64,000 nt of DNA from Geobacter sp. UBA2189 (GCA_002328035.1 DCVL01000049.1:33178-97177), one strand, 5' to 3'. Counted from the first letter of the stretch, positions 50,282 through 60,904 are shown. Program-made: numbers and translations. The notes: generated by a model not told the origin, from the letters alone.

Positions 50282-53260
50282 TTATCCTTCAATCCTCATC
50301 AGATGACGCCTGATCATATCCTCAAAGTCATCATCCCTGTTGCTGCTGTAAACAAGTGATCCGGCAATCTCAGCTGCTAGCATGGCAGGAAGGTATTTAG
50401 GCGGCAGTTTCGACAAACGGCTCTCAAAAGAAGGAAACTCCTGCAACATTTTAGGTAGATGCCTTAGAAGAGCATTCCTGAATGGCGCCTTAAGACAGAT
50501 CCCTGGTCGTTCATTAAAGAACTGAAACAGACGATAATAATAACTGTTTATATTCTGGCTTATCTGTTCTGATATCTCTGTGTATAGATGTATTCCAGCA
50601 GATTCGTTCCAACGTCTCACAATCAGGCTTGCTTCATCGGAGGCTCGTTTTTTTAAAATCTCCAAGACATCTGCAACATAGCGATCTTTTTTTGCAAGAA
50701 ACTCTTTTTCAGTCAGCAGAAGATTAGCGATAATCTCATATGAGGATGAAATAACACCACATTTGTTTGCTGATGCATCTCTCATCTGGATTACTCCTGA
50801 TCGCTGTAACTGTATGCGTGCCTCAGGAGTAATAAATGAATTGGCTCCCTCAATAATCACCTCCGAACTGGGAGTACCATCCGATTTCAGAAAATCCTTC
50901 CAGTTGTTTATATCTATTGTTTCAGGCCTGCCACCGGCTGGTATAAAAAGATCAGCCTCTACCTTGAAAAGCAGGCTGCCGTATTCATGATAAAAATCAT
51001 CTAACGGAGACCAACTCTCTTTTATCTGCCCATCTGAATCTCTTTCAACCCGCCTGTGAAGTTGGCGCAGTCCATCCATTCTACTTCCTGTTCGGAAGAT
51101 CATTAATCCGCCTGACTTAATCAGCATCGGATCAAAACTATCCAGATCCCCATGCAAGGTAATTCGTCTCAGCTCTTCCTTATTCAACCCTGCAGGATCG
51201 AAGACAGCAGCAGTGCCATCAAGCACCAGAACAATACGGGCATTTGGACAGCTATCCAACAAAATCTTAAGGCAGTTGCCAGCAACATCACCCCCAGGAC
51301 CACCAGTAATCTTTATACTAAAGGGATCCGAGTGTATATTTATTCCTCTTTCAGCCATAACTACCTCTGCAAAGGTCATTACCCCTGTAGATGTAACTCC
51401 ATATTCCTTGTGGTTGATTCCGAAACGCTTGCTTGAGATAATCCCCACACCAAGCAGATAGCCACGTTTTTTTGAAAGCGCCGCTATAGCTTCTATCATG
51501 CTGTCATGCATGTTCTCGTCAGGACCAAGTTCTATAGGCTCATCATCACAATAGTAATCCACTACCCGCTGATCCTTTACTCTCCCATTTACCGTTGTGA
51601 ATATATCCAGGAAGGCATTGGCAATCCCGTACTGAAGTTTGTACAAACGGTTGTTTTCATGTTCATGGCTGTCCTGTTCTGAAGCTGTTGCATCCATCAA
51701 AACCACCAGCTTTGAACCACCTTCATAGATATCCTTGTTCTTCAGGTGCTGCGTATGAGCAAGCACGTATACTTCACGAAAAAGCGAGTTTGCAGCAGTA
51801 ATAAGGTCATCCTGATTTCTGGCGATAACTGTACGCCATCCGCCACGGGCAATATCAGAAAAACCTATATGATATCCATAGCCAAAACGACTGAAGAAGA
51901 AGGTAATCCTGAAAGGCAGACTCTCTGGAAGATCCACTCTGAATTCAGAGCCTAGCTGTCGCAGATAGATAGGATCAAGGCGGAAGGCCAGCGCCTGTTT
52001 TTCAATTACAAAGGAGTTGGTCTTAACCGTATAATTTATAAACAACAGGCAGCAACGGTATATAGCCTGCCGAATCTCATCAAGCCAGCGATGTCCGGTG
52101 CAGTAATCAGCAACCTGTTCAGTAGTTTTTTTAAGCAAAGCCAGATAAACAGAATCTCTGTCATTTAATGAAGGATCAAATCGGGACTTGAATAGCCGCA
52201 ACATCTGCATAGCCATCTCAGGGTGGGCGTAAAAGGCATTTTTTACATCATCAAGACCGAAACGTTCCGGTTGTGAATGAGCCAGATTGGTATGACAAAA
52301 GGCTATAAAGGCGTTTACCAGAGCCGCATCATCCCCCTTCATTATTCCTTCCATAACCCACTCACGATAAATATGGCAGTTATTATCAAGGATCTGGGTG
52401 TTACTTAGCTCCTGCTGTAATTGTTCATAAATTTCGGAATTATCCAGTATCTCTCTTCCGTTTCGTAAACGGACAAATAAAGTCCCCAGGAAGTATGGGT
52501 GGATACCATTTGTTATGTTCAGACAATAAGCACGCCTTATCCCTATATCAAGGCGATTAAAAAGCTCTGCCAGCTGTAGCAAAAATCCTTCCTGTGGTGG
52601 ATTTCCAACTGCAAACAGTATCCTTGTTTCAGTAATTCCCTTGTGTTCCACCTTTCGGATATCCAGAAAAAGACCACCGTTTGTATTCCCACGTTCAAAC
52701 AACCAGATTAACCATGCAGTTCGACTTGGCGGCGCCATTTTTATCTGATTTTCACCATTTACCCAAAGAATCTTCAGCAATCTAAGTGCATTACGCTTAT
52801 CCATCTCTGGCGCAATTTTTGCCAGTTCCTGGATTATTGAACGCCTTAAGGCATTGGGAATCAGAGCATCTTTAGAAGCATTTACAATCTCGTTTGGCTT
52901 GCGGTCAAATTCAAAACGCTGAACCTCCAGTTCCTCATTCATACCAGGCATTTTTGAAAATGAATGTGAAAACATGGCATATGATATATCTCTGTCATCA
53001 ATTTGCTTGAGGCTGTTATAGAGAGAGCCAGGCTCATCTACACATGCTTGGATCAGCAGTTTTTCTCTGTCTGCCAGAATCAGGCGTCTGTTATGAAGCA
53101 TTGAAGACATTTCACGGACAAGTGCCCCGAGTGCCTCCGGTTCATCAGCCATTGCATTAAAGAAATAAGGTGACATCTGTTCCTGCAACCAGTCAGCATT
53201 CCATCGCGCTCTGTTGGCCACATTACGATAGGTATTTTTTAAAAGATTTGAGATCCTCAT
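50282..53260 (-). CDS. Large NAD-dependent glutamate dehydrogenase
   Basis: 992 residues from ATG 53260; the longer frame adds 38 residues with no ribosome binding site. GDH of the 115-kDa class deaminates glutamate to 2-oxoglutarate. The dimerisation/catalytic part reads FSDIARGGWRTVIARNQDDL with a SKLVVLMDATASEQD neighbour. The NAD-binding glycines are in KITGGPGGDVAGNCL. The N-terminal half is a long helical region, as in this class. Its neighbours are not in the same operon. Confidence 0.88.
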   Translation of the reverse strand: MRISNLLKNTYRNVANRARWNADWLQEQMSPYFFNAMADEPEALGALVREMSSMLHNRRLILADREKLLIQACVDEPGSLYNSLKQIDDRDISYAMFSHSFSKMPGMNEELEVQRFEFDRKPNEIVNASKDALIPNALRRSIIQELAKIAPEMDKRNALRLLKILWVNGENQIKMAPPSRTAWLIWLFERGNTNGGLFLDIRKVEHKGITETRILFAVGNPPQEGFLLQLAELFNRLDIGIRRAYCLNITNGIHPYFLGTLFVRLRNGREILDNSEIYEQLQQELSNTQILDNNCHIYREWVMEGIMKGDDAALVNAFIAFCHTNLAHSQPERFGLDDVKNAFYAHPEMAMQMLRLFKSRFDPSLNDRDSVYLALLKKTTEQVADYCTGHRWLDEIRQAIYRCCLLFINYTVKTNSFVIEKQALAFRLDPIYLRQLGSEFRVDLPESLPFRITFFFSRFGYGYHIGFSDIARGGWRTVIARNQDDLITAANSLFREVYVLAHTQHLKNKDIYEGGSKLVVLMDATASEQDSHEHENNRLYKLQYGIANAFLDIFTTVNGRVKDQRVVDYYCDDEPIELGPDENMHDSMIEAIAALSKKRGYLLGVGIISSKRFGINHKEYGVTSTGVMTFAEVVMAERGINIHSDPFSIKITGGPGGDVAGNCLKILLDSCPNARIVLVLDGTAAVFDPAGLNKEELRRITLHGDLDSFDPMLIKSGGLMIFRTGSRMDGLRQLHRRVERDSDGQIKESWSPLDDFYHEYGSLLFKVEADLFIPAGGRPETIDINNWKDFLKSDGTPSSEVIIEGANSFITPEARIQLQRSGVIQMRDASANKCGVISSSYEIIANLLLTEKEFLAKKDRYVADVLEILKKRASDEASLIVRRWNESAGIHLYTEISEQISQNINSYYYRLFQFFNERPGICLKAPFRNALLRHLPKMLQEFPSFESRLSKLPPKYLPAMLAAEIAGSLVYSSNRDDDFEDMIRRHLMRIEG

Positions 53261-53429
53261 ACTAACTCCCGCCCGGCTCGTATTTTTTGGTATCAGTATA
53301 CTGCTAAATTCCTTGCAGGCAAGAAGACAACTGCATCCTTGACCATGGCAGATCTCGGTTGTATATAGGTACATTGCAAGGCTCTATTCATGGCGTTCAG
53401 ACAATTCCATAAAGGAGGAAACAGCCAAT

Positions 53430-53975
53430 ATGGCAATAAAACCCCAACCTGCTGTCAGGCAGGGCTGCGTTCAGGTCTATACAGGTAATGGAAAAGGGAA
53501 AACAACTGCCGCTCTGGGTCTTTCATTACGCGCCTTGGGTCAGGGATTAAGAGTCTGCTTTTTCCAGTTTATAAAAGGTGGCGGTCCATATGGTGAACAG
53601 CTTATTGCTGACAGATTGGGCAGTAACTTTAAAATAATTCAGACTGGAAGGCCTGAATGGGTAAATACCAAGGATATAACTGAAGATAGACGCCTTGCAC
53701 AAGAGGCCTTTATTCAAGCTAAAGAGGCTATGCTTTCTGGAGATTACGACCTGTTTATTTGTGATGAGATTAATGGCGCTGTAAGTTTTGGGTTGATTGA
53801 TCTTGCACAGGTACTTGAATTAATTAATGCCAGACCGAATAACGTTGAGTTGGTGCTTACCGGACGTAATTCCGCTGAGCAGGTAATTCAGGCTGCCGAT
53901 CTCGTAACAGAGATGCTTGAAGTGAAGCATTACTATCGATCCGGTATCCCTGCCAGAACAGGGATTGAGATGTGA
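53430..53975 (+). CDS. cobO: Cob(I)yrinic acid a,c-diamide adenosyltransferase
   Basis: 181 residues with AAAGGAGG upstream. The P-loop is YTGNGKGKTTAALGLSLRAL, with the CobO pattern VCFFQFIKGGGPYGE and ICDEINGAVSFGLI. It adds the adenosyl ligand to corrinoids in the cobalamin pathway or in salvage. CobA/BtuR-type, not PduO or EutT. No other cobalamin gene is near. Confidence 0.95.
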   Translation: MAIKPQPAVRQGCVQVYTGNGKGKTTAALGLSLRALGQGLRVCFFQFIKGGGPYGEQLIADRLGSNFKIIQTGRPEWVNTKDITEDRRLAQEAFIQAKEAMLSGDYDLFICDEINGAVSFGLIDLAQVLELINARPNNVELVLTGRNSAEQVIQAADLVTEMLEVKHYYRSGIPARTGIEM

Positions 53976-54076
53976 TAATTCTTTGCAATTCACCCAGCTA
54001 ACTATCTCGTCAGGCTTGCGTATCACAAAACTTCAGGTATACTGTTAACATACTATCAGATGAAAGGAGTTAGCCG

Positions 54077-54475
54077 ATGTCTCTTGGCGCCATAGCAGCA
54101 CTAATCGCCGCCGCAGCTCTGTTACTGCTGGTAATCTTTTTGATACCTGCAATACTGAGTTTTAAAAAAACCGCCGACTCGGTCTCTTCTCTTGCAGATC
54201 TGCTTACCAATGAACTAAAACCAACCATAACTGAGTTGAAACAGGTTCTAATTGAACTAAAGACAGTAGGTGGCGGTATATCCGAGCATACCGGGGATCT
54301 TAAAAGCTTCATGGCAGCTTTAGGAGAAACAGGCACTCAGCTTTCTTCTATAAATCGTTCAGTAGGTGTTGTAAACAGCCTGATCGGTCAGGTTGGTGCG
54401 GTTGTAACCGGTTTCAAGGTTGGTGGTAAATATCTTCTGGAACAATATCTTAGACGAAAAATGAAAGGAGAATAA
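54077..54475 (+). CDS. DUF948-like membrane protein
   Basis: 132 residues with AAAGGAG upstream. An N-terminal membrane helix (4-28) is followed by a coiled-coil helix (SFKKTADSVSSLADLLTNEL) and SSINRSVGVVNSLIGQVGAV. DUF948 proteins are of unknown function. The YtxH gene follows by 4 bases, so they are co-transcribed, an arrangement also common in Firmicutes and Deltaproteobacteria. Confidence 0.8.
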   Translation: MSLGAIAALIAAAALLLLVIFLIPAILSFKKTADSVSSLADLLTNELKPTITELKQVLIELKTVGGGISEHTGDLKSFMAALGETGTQLSSINRSVGVVNSLIGQVGAVVTGFKVGGKYLLEQYLRRKMKGE

Positions 54476-54479
54476 AAAA

Positions 54480-54791
54480 ATGGCAAACGATGATAATGGG
54501 GTAGCAGCAAGCACTGTACTGGTTTCTTTCCTTGCCGGCGCTGCTTTAGGAGCAGGCTTGGCTCTCCTGTATGCACCAAAGAGTGGCCGTGAGATAAGAG
54601 ATCAGATCGGTGATCTTGCAGATGATGCAGTTGACAAGATTAAGGAATACGCCCGCGAAGCTCAGGACAAGATCAAGGCTACACTGGAAGATGGCAAGGA
54701 GACAATTCTTGAAAAGAAATCAATCCTGTCATCAGCCATAGAAGCAGGTCGTGACGCTATCCAGAAAGAGAAAGAAAAATTAGGAGCTTGA
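54480..54791 (+). CDS. YtxH domain protein
   Basis: 103 residues. It opens with a hydrophobic helix ending in LALLYAPKSGREIRDQIGDL, the YtxH signature, then a charged amphipathic region (KIKEYAREAQDKIKATLEDG). It follows the DUF948 gene by 4 bases. Paralogous to the protein at 49910. Ends at the terminator at 54812. Confidence 0.85.
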   Translation: MANDDNGVAASTVLVSFLAGAALGAGLALLYAPKSGREIRDQIGDLADDAVDKIKEYAREAQDKIKATLEDGKETILEKKSILSSAIEAGRDAIQKEKEKLGA

Positions 54792-54811
54792 AAAACTGCT
54801 TCATCTTCAAT

Positions 54812-54841
54812 AAAAAACGCCGCATTAACGCGGCGTTTTTT
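54812..54841. terminator. Bidirectional terminator
   Basis: Arms AACGCCGC (54816-54823) and GCGGCGTT (54830-54837) with six-base loop, A-run before and T-run after. It can end both the YtxH operon and the sfrBA operon. Confidence 0.93.
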
Positions 54842-54873
54842 ATTGTGTTGAACAGCTAATCAATCCTGCTACA

Positions 54874-57303
54874 TCAGGCTTTGGATATCGTAACAGTCAA
54901 ACTTGCAGATGCCTTTGCCATAAGTTGTGAAGCAGAGCTGGCAGGGAAATGATTTGGCAGAACAACCAGTCCGGATGGAAGTTCACGTTGCAAGGTTACG
55001 GGCAGAGTTATTGAAGCACCATTGGCCGTTACGGTAACCTTGTCACCATCAGACATACCCATTTTGCTCGCATCTACAGCTCCAATGCAGATAGTTGCCT
55101 CTGCCGACACCTTAAGGTTGTTGGAAGACCAGCTTGTGTAAGTTCCGTTATGGCGCTGCAATGGAGCCACCAGCAACGTCATAGTTCCTGCTGCATGAGC
55201 CTGTGGTATAACGAATGTAAGAGCAGCTTTTTCAACGCGGTTCTTAACAACCGGTGTTACTTCCTGCTGTATAGCCGTCAGACTTGGAATTGCCCCGCCG
55301 GTTATACGGGCATAGAGGTCTCCCATAATCACATAATCAGGACGTGATTCACCTGGGGGGTTTGCAGCAGCGGTAAATTTCTGGGTGCGGTTATCTGTTG
55401 TAGTAAATGAACCGGCCTTTTCAGGTGCAGCAGCCGCAGGAAGCAGTATATTTGCCATCTTCGCTGTTGCAGTAGGGAAGAGGTCAAGCACAACCAGACA
55501 TTCCAGTTTTTGGAGGGCTGCAGCCACTCTACTGCGATTAGGCATAATCTGGAGTAGGTCACAGCCAGCGACATAGAGGCAGCGAATATCACCCTTTTCA
55601 ATACCATCAATAATACCAAACAGGTCTTTACCACCATCACCTGGCACGGCTCCCATATCCAGCATCCCCTGGGTATTATTCTTTTCATCCATCGGATAGA
55701 TATCAGCATCGGTCAGAATGGCAAGATTCAATGCCCCAGTTACCGCTGCAACCGCATCTGCACTGCGGATGAACTCGTAACCATATATAACGGCAACCTG
55801 ACCGTTTATAAATGAGACAGCATCGTTAAAGGCAGACTCCGTAAGACCAGTTGCAACCTGTATCTGATCAAAGGATACAGCAGCCAGTGCCTGATTGAAA
55901 CCATCAAGCCCAGCTGCTGTAACTGCCTTATTCTGTGATATCGCCGCTTTAGCAAGACCCACCGCAACAAAGCCTTCAGAACCTGGCTTGTAACGTAATG
56001 CGCTGTTGGCAAATTTATCAATTGAGGTAGGTTGAGCTGATGCTATGACAAGCTTTGCATCTCTCTTGGTAACCGCCTTGATTACACGGTAGGCGAAACC
56101 GGCCGATTCTGTCTTGAGGTCAGACCCCACAACAATAATACAACCTGCATCCTCCAGAGCATCCATCTGTTTGGTCGCACCGGTCATACCGATCATTTTT
56201 GCCTGAATTTCCTGAGCCTGTACATACCCCAGACGTGCCTCTGAATCAATGTTTGGAGAACCTATCGCCTCTTTAATCAGTTTGGAAAAAAGATAATTCT
56301 CTTCATTTGTAATACGGGGCGAGGCAACACCTGCAACCGCCTTTGCACCATACTTGGCGGTTATTCCATTTGTTGCAGAGACAACCGCTGAAAGTGCTGC
56401 ATCCCACGAAGCCTCTTTCAATACTCCATCAACAGATCTAACCTGGGGCACCATCAGACGTTCAGGCGAGTTAAATGCGCTGTAACCAAAACGGCCGTTT
56501 ATACAGAGGTTTCCATTATTATAGGTGCTGTCATCGCTTGTGACCCTTGCGACTTTTCCGTCTTTCAGATGATATTCTATCTGACAACCGGAAGAGCAGA
56601 AGCCGCAGATACCGTTTTTAACTTCAAATGTCCATGGACGTCCCATATACTTGAACGGCTTGCTTATGAGTGTGCCTGTCGGGCAGGCAGCAATACAGTT
56701 GCCGCAGAAGTCACAATCAAGCGGCTTACCAGTCAGTGTATCTATAATGGCACGGTCACCACAGTATTTTGTTTCAATAGCACCAAAGCCGGTAATCTCA
56801 CGGCATACCTTGACACACTTTTCACAGAGGATGCATCGGTTTGGATCACTCTCAAGCAATGACCAGTCATAACGGATAGGAAGTCTTTCCAGGTCAGCTG
56901 AATACTCTTGTTTTGCCACTCCCAGACTATAACAGGTATCCTGAAGATCACACTCGCCACCGGCGTCACAGACAGGACAATCCAGAGGATGGTTTACCAG
57001 CATCAACTCCATGGTCTTCTTTCGAATCTGCTCAAGCTCAGGGGACCGAGTCGTTACCTTTATTCCCTCTTTTACCGGCGTGTTGCAGGCAGTCATGGGA
57101 CGAGCAACCCCTTCTACATTAACGGCACAGACCCGACAGGCACCAGTGGTTGATATCTTTTCAAGATAGCAGAGGGTAGGAATATTTATTCCCAGCTTTT
57201 TCGCTGCTTCAAGGATGGTAGTTCCGGTTAAGACCTGTACTTCTTTACCATCAATGGTCAGAGTGATGGTCTTGTTTTTGTTGGATGTTTCAGAGTGTGC
57301 CAT
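54874..57303 (-). CDS. sfrA: SfrA-type NADPH oxidoreductase, NuoG/molybdopterin-like subunit
   Basis: 809 residues from ATG 57303. The N-terminal 2Fe-2S ferredoxin domain (TLCYLEKISTTGACRVCAVN; HPLDCPVCDAGGECDLQDTC) is followed by two 4Fe-4S clusters (RCILCEKCVKVCREITGFGA; CDFCGNCIAACPTG). Then a molybdopterin-oxidoreductase fold (ICGFCSSGCQIEYHL onwards) ends with an MoCo-dinucleotide-binding-like domain. It is NuoG-like, but the partner gene is not a NuoF. The arrangement matches G. sulfurreducens SfrAB, the soluble NADPH-dependent Fe(III) reductase, more recently seen as an NADPH:ferredoxin-type balancing enzyme. Confidence 0.85.
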   Translation of the reverse strand: MAHSETSNKNKTITLTIDGKEVQVLTGTTILEAAKKLGINIPTLCYLEKISTTGACRVCAVNVEGVARPMTACNTPVKEGIKVTTRSPELEQIRKKTMELMLVNHPLDCPVCDAGGECDLQDTCYSLGVAKQEYSADLERLPIRYDWSLLESDPNRCILCEKCVKVCREITGFGAIETKYCGDRAIIDTLTGKPLDCDFCGNCIAACPTGTLISKPFKYMGRPWTFEVKNGICGFCSSGCQIEYHLKDGKVARVTSDDSTYNNGNLCINGRFGYSAFNSPERLMVPQVRSVDGVLKEASWDAALSAVVSATNGITAKYGAKAVAGVASPRITNEENYLFSKLIKEAIGSPNIDSEARLGYVQAQEIQAKMIGMTGATKQMDALEDAGCIIVVGSDLKTESAGFAYRVIKAVTKRDAKLVIASAQPTSIDKFANSALRYKPGSEGFVAVGLAKAAISQNKAVTAAGLDGFNQALAAVSFDQIQVATGLTESAFNDAVSFINGQVAVIYGYEFIRSADAVAAVTGALNLAILTDADIYPMDEKNNTQGMLDMGAVPGDGGKDLFGIIDGIEKGDIRCLYVAGCDLLQIMPNRSRVAAALQKLECLVVLDLFPTATAKMANILLPAAAAPEKAGSFTTTDNRTQKFTAAANPPGESRPDYVIMGDLYARITGGAIPSLTAIQQEVTPVVKNRVEKAALTFVIPQAHAAGTMTLLVAPLQRHNGTYTSWSSNNLKVSAEATICIGAVDASKMGMSDGDKVTVTANGASITLPVTLQRELPSGLVVLPNHFPASSASQLMAKASASLTVTISKA

Positions 57304-57341
57304 TGGTTGTTTCCTATGCTGAATTTTGAGTTTTTCCTGTT

Positions 57342-59360
57342 TTACAGGGCTACCATTGCCATTCTGTAACAGCGCAGACAACGATCAGCTTCAGACTGAG
57401 CAGTAGAATCGCTGAAACCAAGCTCAACCTCGCAATAATTACCTTTGGATGCACGCGCCTTTCCATGCACCTCCTTCTGGCCGGCTCTGTCTGCAGAATC
57501 AAGCCAGGCAACAGACTCATTCTTGTCGTAAACCCCCAAATATGTGAGCAGATCCTCAAAGATCTCCTGATCTGTCAGATATGCCTTACCCTCATCAAGA
57601 TAACGGGCGATCACATTTGCGGCACGATGAGCATTACCTACGCAGGCAACAACGGTTAAGGGGCCGATCTCCGCATCACCACCAGCAAACACTCCGTCAC
57701 AGTCTGTTATCAGGGTACGTGAAAGAGGATTGCCCATACTGTCGTTTAAAGACTTTCCGGCAGCATCCTTAAGTGGAATGTACTTAGTAATGACCGTATT
57801 CCATTTTGAAATATCAATCCCCATATCAGGCGGGATAAAGCTCAGATCCGCATCCTGCCCTATTGCAGGAATAACGGTATCGCACTCAACGATAAATTCA
57901 CTGCCAGCTACCGGCTCCGGACGACGACGACCTGAGGCATCAGGCTCACCCATCGCCATTCTTACACACTCAACACCTGTAACCTGTTCATTTTGATCTA
58001 CAATAATTTTGGTTGGGAGCACCTGAAACTCAAACTTTACACCCTCTTCATCAGCGCCATCCACTTCCCATACATCGGCAGGCATCTCCTTACGTGAGCG
58101 ACGATAGAGAAGGACTGACTCTTCTGCTCCTTCACGCAGGGCGACCCTTACGCAGTCAATAGCGGTATTACCACCACCTACAACACAGACCTTTTTACCC
58201 ATGCCAGTAGGACGCCCCATATAAGCTTCACGAAGGAAGTCAATACCACCAGGAAGAAATCCCTTATAACCCTTGTCTTCCCCTTCAACTCCCATAGGCT
58301 TTGAACGGTGCGCGCCAGGGGCAAGGAAAACGGCAGCATGCTTCTGTTTCAGCTCCGGCAGAGAGATATCCTTACCTACACGGCAATCATAAACAATATC
58401 CACACCCATTGACTGGATAATATCAATATCGCGCTGCAGAATATGGCGTGGCATACGGTAGGCAGGAATACCTACTGCAACCATTCCACCGCCAAATCCT
58501 TCCGGAAGCGCTTCATAGATAGTGCTGCGATAACCCTGCAAAGCAAGATAATAACCCGCAGCGAGACCGGCAGGGCCGGCACCTACAATGGCAACCGTCT
58601 TGTCTTTCATCTTGGCATTATTAACTGGCGGCTCTATCTTGTGCATCCACTCGTAATCAGAAGCGGTACGCTTTAAAACCATTATATTTACTGAATCATC
58701 CACATTCTTGCGACGACAGGCAGCCTCACAAGGATGCGGACAGACTCTACCGCATACTGCTGCCAGAGGCATGTTTTCACGGATTGTTGCAAGGGCCTCG
58801 GTATACTGATAGTTTTTAATCTGCTCTATATATTTAGGAATATCAATATGGGCGGGGCAGCGATCCATACAAGGAGCTGTTACCTTCTCAAGATATTTAT
58901 CTGACTTGGCTGTGCGGCCTCCTGTACAGTATGCCTCAAAATCTGACAGGAAATGCTTTACCGCATCAAGAACCGGCTTGGTTGAGGTGGGACAGAGCGT
59001 ACATTTACAGTTCTGCAGAAGGGCATTAAGATCCGCAACCTGATCCAGATCAGACGGCTTGGCTTCTCCCCTCAGAACTCTCTGTAAAAGGTCTGAAAGA
59101 ACCTTCGTCCCCTTTTTACCAGGTGTACATTTACCGCAGCAGAATTGAGTCTGGACACGCAGCATATACTCTGCGGCCATGGCAGGGATATCAACGGCCT
59201 TGTCAAATACGATGATACCATCCCATCCCATAAAGGCTTTCAGCGGTTGCTGTCCGTCAAAAGCCACCGGCAAGCGGAAGCTGACTGCCGCAGGCTCACC
59301 ACTAATATTTCTGTTATCAACGACAGAACCACCCCATGTTGAAAATACCACCTGTGCCAC
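57342..59360 (-). CDS. sfrB: SfrB-type NADPH oxidoreductase, GltD/NuoF-like subunit
   Basis: 672 residues from a GTG at 59360 with GGAGG upstream. Residues 60-135 hold a NuoF-like 4Fe-4S motif (QFCCGKCTPGKKGTKVLSDL) and CKCTLC. From residue 160 it is like the small subunit of glutamate synthase: AVCGRVCPHPCEAACRRKNV, FAD motif VAIVGAGPAGLAAGYYLALQ and NADPH motif VCVVGGGNTAIDCVRVALRE. Such GltD-like fusions transfer electrons from NADPH to iron-sulfur clusters. It lies 38 bases before sfrA. Length and domain order fit SfrB. Confidence 0.85.
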   Translation of the reverse strand: MAQVVFSTWGGSVVDNRNISGEPAAVSFRLPVAFDGQQPLKAFMGWDGIIVFDKAVDIPAMAAEYMLRVQTQFCCGKCTPGKKGTKVLSDLLQRVLRGEAKPSDLDQVADLNALLQNCKCTLCPTSTKPVLDAVKHFLSDFEAYCTGGRTAKSDKYLEKVTAPCMDRCPAHIDIPKYIEQIKNYQYTEALATIRENMPLAAVCGRVCPHPCEAACRRKNVDDSVNIMVLKRTASDYEWMHKIEPPVNNAKMKDKTVAIVGAGPAGLAAGYYLALQGYRSTIYEALPEGFGGGMVAVGIPAYRMPRHILQRDIDIIQSMGVDIVYDCRVGKDISLPELKQKHAAVFLAPGAHRSKPMGVEGEDKGYKGFLPGGIDFLREAYMGRPTGMGKKVCVVGGGNTAIDCVRVALREGAEESVLLYRRSRKEMPADVWEVDGADEEGVKFEFQVLPTKIIVDQNEQVTGVECVRMAMGEPDASGRRRPEPVAGSEFIVECDTVIPAIGQDADLSFIPPDMGIDISKWNTVITKYIPLKDAAGKSLNDSMGNPLSRTLITDCDGVFAGGDAEIGPLTVVACVGNAHRAANVIARYLDEGKAYLTDQEIFEDLLTYLGVYDKNESVAWLDSADRAGQKEVHGKARASKGNYCEVELGFSDSTAQSEADRCLRCYRMAMVAL

Positions 59361-59581
59361 AGCCACCTCCAATAAACAGTAAAGCTCAATAATTTCTATT
59401 GGTTAAGTATTTATTTTGACAGATAAAAACATGATTGCAAATTGTATACAGTATGCCTGATTACCATAACCATTCCGCTTAAATCAAGGGAAAAAATATT
59501 TTATTCTAACACTACACTCACTCTCTCCCAAAACCGGATTTTGTGTTAGAGTGATTAGAGATTTTTAAAAGGAGCCTGCTG

Positions 59582-60712
59582 ATGCATAAATACCAATCTG
59601 CGTTCGAGTCACTATTTACTGTAAACATGGGGCATAAAGCCAATGAACGGATTCTGATATTCAGTGATCTAATCCGTGAAGATGAAAAAATCTCTGATGA
59701 TGACCGAGATCGTAGAATTCGTCTCCATGAAACCGCGGTCGAACTTTCACGTTTTGCTGATAAGCACTATGGCAGTACTTTTTTTGTAGATTTTCCGTCA
59801 ACTCTTGCCTCCGGCGCCGAGCCTCCCATATCTCTATGGTCTGCCGTTTTTGGTAGTAGCATTCTAGATACCCTGGCAGCCTCCAAACTGCTGCATCCTT
59901 TGCTTCAGAAATCAATTGATCCAGCCAGCCTTAAAGAGGCACAATCAATTGTCTTTGCAGAAAAAAACTCTGTCGCCGATATAATCATCGCACTCTCCAA
60001 CAACTCAACCAGCCATACAAATTTTCGTAAGCTGGCCTGTATTGCTGGAGCCCGTTTTGCCTCCCTGCCTCACTTTGATCCTGATATGTTTGCAACATCC
60101 ATGACTGTAGACTGGCATGCCCTTGCCAGCAGGACATCCCGTCTGGTGGATGCAGTTAACCGCGCAGAATGGGTAGAGCTAAACTGCCCTAACGGCACAA
60201 CAATGAATATCTGCAAAAAAGGACGCAGAGCCGAGGGAGACGATGGTCTGCTGACAGCTGAAGGCTCCTTCGGTAATCTCCCTGCAGGCGAGGCATATAT
60301 GGCTCCCCTTGAAGGTGAAAGCTACGGCAGGATGGTAGTAGAGTGGGGTCCCACATCAAAACTCTCCAGCCCTTTGATAATCACTATCAAAGAAGGAAGG
60401 GTTTTGAGCATTGAGGGAGACGACCCGCTCCGTAAGCGACTGGAGGCAAAATTTTCTGAGAATCAAAACTGCCGAAACCTTGCAGAACTTGGCATTGGCA
60501 CAAACGATAAGGCCAGTCGCCCTGATAACGTCTTGGAAGCTGAGAAAATTTTGGGTACAATCCATCTGGCTCTAGGAGACAATACCGGATTCGGGGGAAA
60601 TACCGCCGCTCCGTTTCATGAAGATTACGTATTCTATCAGCCCACACTCACACTGATAATGCCTGACGGCAGCAAGGAAAATATTATTGATAAAGGGAAC
60701 CTGCTGATTTAA
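59582..60712 (+). CDS. M29 family aminopeptidase
   Basis: 376 residues with AAAGGAG upstream. The metal-ligand-like segments of M29 metallopeptidases are visible: GNLPAGEAYMAPLEGESYGR, NLAELGIGTN, and GTIHLALGDNTGFGGNTAAP followed by FHEDYVF. It would cut N-terminal residues from peptides in the cytoplasm. Monocistronic, divergent from sfrB across 220 bases. Confidence 0.82.
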   Translation: MHKYQSAFESLFTVNMGHKANERILIFSDLIREDEKISDDDRDRRIRLHETAVELSRFADKHYGSTFFVDFPSTLASGAEPPISLWSAVFGSSILDTLAASKLLHPLLQKSIDPASLKEAQSIVFAEKNSVADIIIALSNNSTSHTNFRKLACIAGARFASLPHFDPDMFATSMTVDWHALASRTSRLVDAVNRAEWVELNCPNGTTMNICKKGRRAEGDDGLLTAEGSFGNLPAGEAYMAPLEGESYGRMVVEWGPTSKLSSPLIITIKEGRVLSIEGDDPLRKRLEAKFSENQNCRNLAELGIGTNDKASRPDNVLEAEKILGTIHLALGDNTGFGGNTAAPFHEDYVFYQPTLTLIMPDGSKENIIDKGNLLI

Positions 60713-60904
60713 ATGAACTACCCAACAGCAAGCTACATGTCGTATACAACAAAACTTTATTTGGATACATCAATCGCCCCAAGTGGCATGGAGTTGCGAA
60801 GATACATATCCAGAGAGAAACCAGACTGCAGACGGCTGATCTTGTTAAGCTAAACAAAAATTAGTCCATAGACAACACTCTGAAACTTTAGTCATATTTT
60901 TTGC

